From Firmicutes bacterium UBA1535 (GTDB lineage Bacteria; Bacillota; Clostridia; Tissierellales; Sedimentibacteraceae), in the NCBI GenBank assembly GCA_002323775.1, contig DCPV01000131.1:6986-21653 (forward strand): 14,668 nucleotides of DNA, written 5' to 3'. Position numbers and translations under genes: made by a program. Every line of letters starts with the position of its first letter. Position 1 is the stretch's first letter. The notes under the pieces were generated by a model. It was not told the DNA's origin. It worked only from the letters and a program-made list of their open reading frames with translations, and did not search any database. Below are positions 7,060-13,298 of the stretch, piece after piece.

Positions 7060-7080
7060 TTAATTAAATTAATTAAGTTG
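7035..7080. promoter_or_regulatory. Candidate operator: 15-bp perfect inverted repeat
   Basis: CAACTTAATTAATTT (7035-7049) and AAATTAATTAAGTTG (7066-7080) are perfect inverted repeats around a 16-bp centre that contains the -10 box. The left arm overlaps the end of the -35 and fills the spacer; the right arm covers the transcription start. TTAATTAA occurs three times (7039, 7060, 7069). This is the layout of a repressor operator. As RNA only the downstream arm would be transcribed, so a DNA role is likelier than a hairpin. No regulator gene lies next to it. Confidence 0.6.
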
Positions 7081-7112
7081 TTAAAAATAATAAAAAACAA
7101 ATGGAGGTAACA

Positions 7113-8450
7113 ATGTATAATTTCCCAAAAAACTTGTACACAGATGTTAGAATAGAAAATGTTTTTTCAACAGTTATTTACTATGAAAATAACAAACTGG
7201 TACAAAATAAAGAAAAAATTGAAAATGGAGCAATGGTAAGAGTATTTGACGGAAAAAAGTGGTATTATAGTTCAGTCAGTGATTTAGATAATGTTCAAAA
7301 TGAAATAGACTCATTATCCAAAATTGCATCAGCAAACCCTGATATACTAGAAAATGAGGTAATCAAGAGATTGGAAATACATAAGGACATTTGTTTAAAA
7401 TATTCTGAAAATGACGTATCAAAAATCTCTAATGATAAAAAGCTTGCAGTAGTTAATGATTATCTACCTTTGACTGAGGAATTTGAGGGAATCAAATCAT
7501 CTAAGGTGATTTATAAGGATAATTATACCAAAAAGCACATAATTTCAAGCATAGGAACTGATGTTACCTTTGATTCTCAAAGCTGTGCTATTGCTTTTCG
7601 TTACACTATTATGGCTAATGAACTACCTCATAATGGCTCTGATGATATATATAAGATGTCCTTTGATGAGTTAATCGGACATAAGGACTCAATTAGAAAA
7701 TCAATAATCAGTGATATTGAATACGCACAAAAAGCAGTTCCTGTAGTTCCCGGAATATATACTTGCGTTTTATCACCTATAACTGCTGGAGTGTTTGCTC
7801 ACGAAAGCTTTGGACATAAAAGCGAATCTGATTTCATGGTAGGTGATGAAACTATGAAAAAAGAATGGGCAATAGGCAGCAAGGTAGGCTCAGATATTCT
7901 AAATATAATTGATACAGGAATTGTAGAAGGCTCAGGTTACGTTCCTTTTGATGATGAAGGCTGTGAAGCTAAAGAAAATTATATAATAAAAAATGGTATA
8001 TTGACAGGTCGTCTGCATAGCGCTTATACTGCAGCTTCATTAGAAGAAAAAGCAACTGGCAATGCACGTGCTATTAGCTTTGAATTTGAGCCTATAGTTC
8101 GTATGACAACTACATATATTGGAGCAGGAAAGCATACAAAGGACGAGCTTATTTCAGAGGTAAAGACTGGAATATATATTGAAAATATACAGCATGGCTC
8201 AGGCATGAGTACATTTACTATAGCTCCTAGCAAGGCGTACATGATAAGAGACGGAAAAATATCAGAGCCAGTAAAAATATCAGTTGTAACAGGCAATGTT
8301 ATGAAAACTCTTAATGAAATAGACGGATTATCAGATACTGTAGAGCTAAAATCATTTGTTCTTGGTGGTTGCGGTAAAATGGAGCAGTTTCCGCTTCGTG
8401 TAGGCTTTGGTGGACCGTATGTAAGAGTAAACGGACTAAATGTTCAATAG
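7113..8450 (+). CDS. tldD: TldD/PmbA family metalloprotease, TldD-like catalytic subunit
   Basis: A 445-aa protein expected to be the zinc-bearing half of a TldD/TldE cytosolic peptidase that degrades unfolded peptides. In E. coli this pair matures microcin B17 and degrades CcdA. The catalytic motif HESFGH is seen at 230-235 (His230, Glu231, His235), and LGGCGKMEQ supplies the expected third zinc ligand, Cys420. Other family blocks include GSGYVPFDDEGCEA, which follows the HExxxH motif, and ISFEFEPIVRMTTTYI. The start at 7113 is chosen because an upstream ATG at 7101 lies in front of its own GGAGG (7103-7107), which sits 5 bases before the ATG at 7113. The second gene follows after 10 bases. 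No precursor-peptide gene is evident nearby, so the natural substrate is unknown. The symbol is used at family level. Confidence 0.92.
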   Translation: MYNFPKNLYTDVRIENVFSTVIYYENNKLVQNKEKIENGAMVRVFDGKKWYYSSVSDLDNVQNEIDSLSKIASANPDILENEVIKRLEIHKDICLKYSENDVSKISNDKKLAVVNDYLPLTEEFEGIKSSKVIYKDNYTKKHIISSIGTDVTFDSQSCAIAFRYTIMANELPHNGSDDIYKMSFDELIGHKDSIRKSIISDIEYAQKAVPVVPGIYTCVLSPITAGVFAHESFGHKSESDFMVGDETMKKEWAIGSKVGSDILNIIDTGIVEGSGYVPFDDEGCEAKENYIIKNGILTGRLHSAYTAASLEEKATGNARAISFEFEPIVRMTTTYIGAGKHTKDELISEVKTGIYIENIQHGSGMSTFTIAPSKAYMIRDGKISEPVKISVVTGNVMKTLNEIDGLSDTVELKSFVLGGCGKMEQFPLRVGFGGPYVRVNGLNVQ

Positions 8451-8460
8451 GAGGACTGTG

Positions 8461-9675
8461 ATGATAAAAGAATTATACCAAATTAAAATAAAAGAAACTG
8501 CATTGAATGTAACACAAACAAATATAGATTCAATAAGAAAGAAGAATATAACAAAATCTGGATGCCGTGTTTATAAGGATGGCTTTATAGGTGTAGCTGG
8601 AACATTTGGAGAGGCAACAGATGAAACTTGGGCAAGAGCAATAAAAAATTTAGAGCTTAAAATACCTTACGAATGTGATGCTTCTAAGGATAAAAAAAGA
8701 AGCAGAGATTTAAGAAAATTAAATATTACATCTGAAGAATTTGTTGAAAAAACAGAGAAGCTTTTAGACTCGTTTAGAAAAGAATTTCCTGAGATTATTT
8801 TTGGCAACAAAATAATACTTTCTGAGACTGAAATCTCTTTAAAAAATGATGCTGGACTTGATTATGTAAATTATGATGAAATTGTGAACATAGAATTATA
8901 TTTTAAGCACATTAATTCAATAAATGTAATGGACAGCTTTGTTGAATACTCAGGCAGAGACAGCTTTGATATAGACAAAATATTGGAGGAAGTGAGACAG
9001 CAAATAAAAGCATTTAACAATCCTGTTCAATTGCCAAATTTAGAAAAAGCTATAATAATTGCTGACGCTAGCTTTTTAGGAAAGATATATGAATCCTTAA
9101 ACGGAGAAAAGCTTGGAAGAAAAACCTCAATATTTAGCAATAAGCTTGAAACTAAAGCATTTAGTGATAAATTTACTTTATATTCAGATTTAAGCGACGA
9201 AGGATACCATAGCCCATTTTTTGATGCAGAGGGCAGTATTTTAGAAAACGACAATTGCTTGTTAATAGAAAATGGTGTTATTTTAAGAGGATATACAGAT
9301 AAAAAGAAAAGTAAAGAATTTGGATTTGAGAACACTGCCTCAGCCTCAGCCGGATATGACGATGTTCCAACTCTTGGTATGGCGAAAATCAGTGCAAAAA
9401 AATCAGACAGTAGCTTTGTAGATCTTGCAGGAGATGAGCTTGTTATATTTCCGGTAGTGGCAAGCGGAGGGGATTGCACTAACGATGGAGACTTTGCTAC
9501 ACCTGTGCAGATGTCATATTTGATGCAAAATGGCAAATATATAGGTAAATTGCCTGAGTTTTCAGTCAGTGGTAACATATACGAAATGTTTGGTGAAGAT
9601 TTTATAGGTGTAAGCAAGGATAAATTTGCTTTTAATAGAAACTTAGCACTTTGTAAAATGAAGATAAATAAATAA
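8461..9675 (+). CDS. tldE: TldD/PmbA family protein, TldE-like partner subunit
   Basis: A 404-aa protein of the same superfamily as its upstream neighbour, but without the HExxxH motif, as expected for TldE, the non-catalytic half of the heterodimer that forms the substrate chamber. Family features are VIADASFLGKIYESLNGEK in the middle, YHSPFFDAEG, and a C-terminal block with VVASGGDCTNDGDFATPVQ (from about residue 331) and FSVSGNIYEMFG. It is shorter than E. coli PmbA/TldE (450 aa). The start at 8461 follows AGGAGG at 8450-8455, which overlaps the tldD stop codon, so the two genes are surely cotranscribed and probably made in matched amounts. A terminator follows directly. Assignment to TldE rather than another PmbA-like paralogue rests on gene order and the lost motif. 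Confidence 0.87.
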   Translation: MIKELYQIKIKETALNVTQTNIDSIRKKNITKSGCRVYKDGFIGVAGTFGEATDETWARAIKNLELKIPYECDASKDKKRSRDLRKLNITSEEFVEKTEKLLDSFRKEFPEIIFGNKIILSETEISLKNDAGLDYVNYDEIVNIELYFKHINSINVMDSFVEYSGRDSFDIDKILEEVRQQIKAFNNPVQLPNLEKAIIIADASFLGKIYESLNGEKLGRKTSIFSNKLETKAFSDKFTLYSDLSDEGYHSPFFDAEGSILENDNCLLIENGVILRGYTDKKKSKEFGFENTASASAGYDDVPTLGMAKISAKKSDSSFVDLAGDELVIFPVVASGGDCTNDGDFATPVQMSYLMQNGKYIGKLPEFSVSGNIYEMFGEDFIGVSKDKFAFNRNLALCKMKINK

Positions 9676-9679
9676 TAGT

Positions 9680-9719
9680 AAATCCCAAGCCTATGCAATG
9701 TAGTGCTTGGGATTTTTTT
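9680..9719 (+). terminator. Terminator of the tldD-tldE operon
   Basis: AAATCCCAAGC (9680-9690) pairs with GCTTGGGATTT (9705-9715), an 11-bp stem with a 14-base loop, followed by a T-run to 9719. It starts 5 bases after the tldE stop codon. The minus-strand side has only a broken T-run, so it is a weaker stop for the convergent gene. Confidence 0.9.
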
Positions 9720-9762
9720 ATTAATATTATATGTAATGTATTTGAATTTCAGCTATTTTATA

Positions 9763-10269
9763 TTATCTTACAGGAGGATTGCATATCTTGCATGGCTCAT
9801 ATTTCTCGCTAATAGCTTTATCTAAACTTATTTTATTTTTATTTTCCTTTAATGTTCCGCATGATTCTACATGGTATTTTTTACCACTTGCAGATACATA
9901 AACAAATATCTCTTTTGATGCTGTTTCACCTGAGGAAGGTCTTGATTCTTCTGTTGTTAAACCGTTTTTTAAACCAAAATTTTTAAATATATCTTGAAAG
10001 CCTTTAGGATTTTTGAATATTGCTATAGCTCCTAATACTAATAAAGCTAATATTATTGGAAATATTTTAAATTTTCCTTTTTTAGACCCTACATTCTGCG
10101 TATAAGAAATGCCTGTTCCGGGAATTGAAAAAGTATTTTTTATATCACCTTTTGCTGTTTTTGTTATTCTAAAGCCTTTCGTTCCCCAACTATATCCTAC
10201 TCCTGATTTACTTACAGTGGTTTTAAATCCTTTACCAAGATTAAAGCTTTTTCTAAAATTAAATCCCAT
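9763..10269 (-). CDS. DUF4236 domain membrane protein with C-terminal Cys/His domain
   Basis: A 168-aa protein of unknown function. Residues 1-60 match DUF4236: MGFNFRKSFNLGKGFKTTVS, then KSGVGYSWGTKGFRIT and a late IPGTGISYT. One transmembrane helix is at about 69-85. A polar Ser/Glu-rich linker follows, then a small domain at 121-168 with SGKKYH, ESCGTL and EPCKIC. His133, Cys137, Cys160 and Cys163 could bind one metal ion. The same Gly-Lys-x-Tyr-His/Cys pattern ends many unrelated secreted or membrane proteins. Orientation is unknown; with the small N-terminal part inside, the metal-binding part would be outside. The start follows AAAGGA at a good distance. It diverges from the YdjG-like gene, and the shared region suggests a common envelope role (inference). 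Confidence 0.85.
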   Translation of the reverse strand: MGFNFRKSFNLGKGFKTTVSKSGVGYSWGTKGFRITKTAKGDIKNTFSIPGTGISYTQNVGSKKGKFKIFPIILALLVLGAIAIFKNPKGFQDIFKNFGLKNGLTTEESRPSSGETASKEIFVYVSASGKKYHVESCGTLKENKNKISLDKAISEKYEPCKICNPPVR

Positions 10270-10342
10270 ATAATAATCCTTTCTTTTTTACTTCTATATT
10301 AAAACTCCATAATTATTTATTATTAAGCTTTTCTTACTAATA

Positions 10343-10370
10343 ATTATAACTAGATATATAAATATGTCAA
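10343..10370 (-). promoter_or_regulatory. Promoter of the DUF4236 gene
   Basis: On the minus strand TTGACA (10370-10365) and TATAAT (10348-10343) are both perfect with a 16-bp spacer. The start would be near 10336, giving a leader of about 67 bases. Confidence 0.8.
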
Positions 10371-10427
10371 TATAATTTGATTTATGAGTATTTTCAAAAT
10401 ATATAGAGAAATTTTGTGAAAAAAATG

Positions 10428-10456
10428 TTGAAAAATGTTAAAATCTATGTTAATAT
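10428..10456 (+). promoter_or_regulatory. Possible promoter of the YdjG-like gene
   Basis: TTGAAA (10428-10433) and TAATAT (10451-10456) are 17 bp apart, with a start near 10463 and a leader of about 90 bases. AAAATCTATG occurs both over the spacer (10440-10449) and downstream (10477-10486), which might be a regulator site. The match is moderate. Confidence 0.35.
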
Positions 10457-10551
10457 TTGGATAAAATGTGACATAAAAATCTATGTATTTTATCTACTGG
10501 CTTCAATAAATTATAAGTAGTATTAAATAAAAACAATTTGGAGGAAATTTG

Positions 10552-11751
10552 ATGTCTGAAAATACTAAATCTGTCGAAGAAAAAAGAGTTGAAGTTGAAA
10601 CAGAAAAATTTATATGTAAAAATTGTGGAAGCACAATAAAGTTTGACATAAATAAGCAAAAGTTTGAATGTAGTTCATGTAAAGCAGAATACACAATAGA
10701 AACACTGTCAGATGAAGTTAAAGAGTATAGTTTTGATGATTATTTTGAGAGAGAAAGACAATCGATTGCTTTTGAGGGAAATGCAGTAGTTACTTGCCAA
10801 AACTGTGGATTAGAGATTACATTTGATGAGCATCAAGTAGCGACTGTTTGTCCGATGTGTTCCTCAACACAAATAGCTACAGCTAAGCAAAAATCCGGAA
10901 TTCCTCCGGAGGGAATTATTCCTTTCAAAATCGATAAAAAAGATGCTCAGGAGAAGTTTAGAGTTTGGATAAGAAAAAGATGGTTTGCACCGAATGATTT
11001 GAAAAAAAGCTATGGTGAAGGACTTCTTGCCGGGATGTATCTGCCTTTTTGGACTTATGACACTGATGCTGTATCCTTTTATACTGGTGAGGGTGGCATA
11101 GATAGAGTTGTGAAAGATAAGGAAGGTAAGGAAAAAACAGTTACAGATTGGTATCATGTAAGTGGAATAGTGCAAAAAAGCTTTGATGATATACAAATAT
11201 GTGCTTCTGAAAAAGAAAAGGACATAGCAGGAATTTTACCTTACAACACAACAACAAATACAAAGCCATTTTCACAAAGTTATTTGTCCGGATATTATAC
11301 AGAAATTTATAAAATAAAGGCAGATAGTGGATTTGAGGAAGCTAAAAAAATAATTGACAGTGATATGAAAAGCTTATCTGAAAGAGACATTTTGCGAAGC
11401 TATAACAGAGCACGTTCAATAAGGGTAAATACCAAATATAATGATGTTACATATAAACATGTTTTGCTTCCTTTATGGAGTGCGGCATTTGGTTATAAAG
11501 GAAAGACATATCGCTATATGATAAATGGTGAAACAGGAAAGGTAAGTGGAAAAAGACCATATTCTGTACCGAAAATACTTGCTGCTGTATTAGCAGTTAT
11601 TGCGATAATTACGATGATAGTCTTCTTATCAAGAGAATCTGAGAATTCAAAAACAACAGATAATGCAGGACTTATAAAAAGTGTAACATACTCAATGATT
11701 GGTAAAAGCATTGAGTATACACAATGTGTAAATTTAGAGAATTTAAGCTAA
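10552..11751 (+). CDS. YdjG-like membrane protein with two N-terminal zinc ribbons
   Basis: A 399-aa protein. Two CxxC...CxxC zinc ribbons come first (Cys 22/25/40/43 and Cys 82/85/100/103). A soluble domain follows with IPFKIDKKDAQEKFRVWIRK and LLAGMYLPFWTYD, and then HVLLPLWSAAFGYKGKTYRY. One transmembrane helix is at about 341-361 and a tail of about 35 residues ends the protein. Such proteins are sometimes annotated as PriA-like or as TFIIB-type zinc-finger proteins, but no helicase motif is present. The order of ribbons, core and late membrane helix resembles B. subtilis YdjG, which with YdjH brings the SPFH protein YdjI to the membrane in a PspA-linked operon. The next gene here is a YdjI-like protein, which supports this. 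GGAGG at 10540-10544 gives the ATG at 10552. The molecular function is not known. Confidence 0.8.
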   Translation: MSENTKSVEEKRVEVETEKFICKNCGSTIKFDINKQKFECSSCKAEYTIETLSDEVKEYSFDDYFERERQSIAFEGNAVVTCQNCGLEITFDEHQVATVCPMCSSTQIATAKQKSGIPPEGIIPFKIDKKDAQEKFRVWIRKRWFAPNDLKKSYGEGLLAGMYLPFWTYDTDAVSFYTGEGGIDRVVKDKEGKEKTVTDWYHVSGIVQKSFDDIQICASEKEKDIAGILPYNTTTNTKPFSQSYLSGYYTEIYKIKADSGFEEAKKIIDSDMKSLSERDILRSYNRARSIRVNTKYNDVTYKHVLLPLWSAAFGYKGKTYRYMINGETGKVSGKRPYSVPKILAAVLAVIAIITMIVFLSRESENSKTTDNAGLIKSVTYSMIGKSIEYTQCVNLENLS

Positions 11752-11783
11752 GCATAAAATGTTTATAAAATACTATATCTATA

Positions 11784-11813
11784 TTGACTTTGAGAGTGTT
11801 TTAAAGATATATA
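11784..11813 (+). promoter_or_regulatory. Possible internal promoter before the SPFH gene
   Basis: TTGACT (11784-11789) and TATATA (11808-11813) are 18 bp apart, in the 114-bp gap between the two genes. No terminator hairpin was found in that gap, so the SPFH gene may be expressed both by read-through and from this site. Confidence 0.4.
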
Positions 11814-11865
11814 AAGTTAAGATTTTAAAATAATATGAAATTATCGAAAAGGAGAAGTTTGAAAA

Positions 11866-12834
11866 ATGGCATGGTTTGGACAAGGAAAAGATACAATTGA
11901 GTGGGAAGAATTTAGAGATGATGTGCTGTTCTATAAATGGCCTGCTAAAGAAATAAAAAAGGGTTCAAAATTAATTATTCGTGAGGGACAAAGAGCAATA
12001 TTTTATGCAAATGGAATTGTAGAAGGTGTGTTTGAACAACCTGGAAACTTTGATATAGTAACACAAATTACTCCATTTTTGTCTACATTAAAAGGAGTGT
12101 TCTCGTTAAGAGGAGATACGGGAATGCGTGCAGAGGTTTACTTCGTAAATGCAAAGCAGCTTTTACTCCCTTGGGGAACAAGACAGCGTATCATGATGCC
12201 ATCACCAGATGTACCATCAGGTATTCCAATAGGCGCTAATGGTAATTTGGTTATTGAATTTAGAGATTATCAAGCATTTATTTCAAAAATTGCAGGAGTT
12301 AAATCTACGTATTCTTTAGATGATATCTCGGAGCGTATAATGGGAGAGTTAAATCCTGTTATTGCAGAGTGTATGCTTGGAGGACAAAGCACTATAGGAC
12401 TAAATGCCTTGATAGGATTGCAGGCAAATAGCCGTTCTCTTGGCAAAAAAATAGCTACAGAGCTTGATAATGAGCTATTGGAAATTGGACTTGGCGTAGC
12501 TGATTTTAATATACTATCACTAAATTATCCTCCGGAATTGCAGGCTATGGCAGAAAAGGTTGCGGCTCAATCGTTTGTTGGAGATGTAGGAAAGTATTCT
12601 GCTATATCACTGGCTGATAGCTTTGGAAAAGAAGGCGGTGGCGGAGCAGGAGCTCAGATGGCACAAATGGCTATGGGTATGCAAATGGCACAGCAAATGA
12701 CTGCAAATATGAATAATAACAATCAACAGGCAGGGGCGAAGCAGCAAGATGCAGCAGATACAAGATTTTGCACTAAATGCAGAAAAATGATGTCATCAAA
12801 ATTCTGTCCTGATTGCGGTTCAGAAACAGTATAA
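11866..12834 (+). CDS. YdjI-like SPFH domain protein with C-terminal zinc ribbon
   Basis: A 322-aa protein. Residues about 25-245 form an SPFH (band 7) domain (KKGSKLIIREGQRAIFYANG; FLSTLKGVFSLRGDTGMRAE; an amphipathic stretch up to LNYPPELQAMAEKVAA). A flexible Gly/Met/Gln/Asn-rich linker occupies about 255-297. The last 25 residues form a zinc ribbon with FCTKC and FCPDCG. There is no N-terminal membrane helix, so attachment must come from a partner. In B. subtilis YdjI this is done by YdjG and YdjH. Here a YdjG-like gene lies directly upstream and no YdjH was found. Members are sometimes annotated as virion core protein, which is misleading. SPFH proteins form oligomeric membrane scaffolds, so an envelope-stress or membrane-organising role is likely but not proven. 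GGAG at 11851-11854 is 11 bases before the ATG. Confidence 0.88.
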   Translation: MAWFGQGKDTIEWEEFRDDVLFYKWPAKEIKKGSKLIIREGQRAIFYANGIVEGVFEQPGNFDIVTQITPFLSTLKGVFSLRGDTGMRAEVYFVNAKQLLLPWGTRQRIMMPSPDVPSGIPIGANGNLVIEFRDYQAFISKIAGVKSTYSLDDISERIMGELNPVIAECMLGGQSTIGLNALIGLQANSRSLGKKIATELDNELLEIGLGVADFNILSLNYPPELQAMAEKVAAQSFVGDVGKYSAISLADSFGKEGGGGAGAQMAQMAMGMQMAQQMTANMNNNNQQAGAKQQDAADTRFCTKCRKMMSSKFCPDCGSETV

Positions 12835-12862
12835 GCGTCTTTGAGAGTGGTTAATATATAAG

Positions 12863-12930
12863 AAAAAACAGGAGAATGTTAGAATGTATGATTTTATAAA
12901 AATAAAATCAAAACAACTCCTGTTTTTTTT
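12863..12930 (+). terminator. Long nested-hairpin terminator after the SPFH gene
   Basis: AAAAAACAGGAG (12863-12874) pairs with CTCCTGTTTTTT (12917-12928), followed by more T residues to 12930. Inside the large loop GATTTTAT (12890-12897) pairs with ATAAAATC (12902-12909), so the structure is a stem with an internal hairpin. It lies 29 bases after the stop codon. Confidence 0.75.
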
Positions 12931-13210
12931 ATTGAATAATAAAGTTATTAAATTTCTTGTTTAGAAAAAAGTTACAGACATAGAGAAAGTTTTAATTCCA
13001 TTTAAAGTTATAAATAAACAAAATAATCTATAAAAAATCTACTAAATGAGACAAATAAATTTACATTTCCACAATGCTCATCATTATTTTTTATTTAAAA
13101 CAATTGGCGATAATAAAAAAACAAATGCTCATAAATAATAAAAAATCAATTTAAAATTAAAAACGTAGCATTAAAAATAATTAAAGAATTCATATACTTG
13201 TCTATGAAAT
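12931..13210. other. Very AT-rich intergenic region, no gene seen
   Basis: No open frame with a ribosome binding site, no RNA gene and no strong hairpin was found apart from the end of a 26-codon frame that starts in the preceding terminator. AATGCTCAT occurs twice, about 50 bases apart (near 13073 and 13124), without further symmetry. Confidence 0.5.
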
Positions 13211-13239
13211 TTGACGAAACTTCTTTCTTGACTTATAGT
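13211..13239 (+). promoter_or_regulatory. Promoter of the SLH surface protein gene
   Basis: TTGACG (13211-13216) and TATAGT (13234-13239) are exactly 17 bp apart, one mismatch from consensus in each box. The start falls near 13246 with a leader of about 53 bases, which begins inside the hairpin at 13242-13278. Confidence 0.7.
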
Positions 13240-13241
13240 AT

Positions 13242-13278
13242 AAATTTGTATTACCTTATACATATGTAATGCAAATTT
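13242..13278 (+). promoter_or_regulatory. Leader hairpin of the SLH surface protein mRNA
   Basis: AAATTTGTATTAC (13242-13254) pairs with GTAATGCAAATTT (13266-13278), 13 bp with one G-U pair and an 11-base loop. No T-run follows it, so it is not a terminator. It lies at the extreme 5' end of the predicted message, where a stem could protect the RNA, or it may be an operator in DNA form. Confidence 0.5.
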
Positions 13279-13298
13279 ATAAGAAGAGGGGAACTTAT

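Noticed and set aside
11788..12849. Repeat CTTTGAGAGTG on both sides of the SPFH gene
   Set aside because: An 11-base repeat is expected by chance in a window of this length and composition. The flanking similarity is only AT-rich drift, with no target-site or inverted ends.
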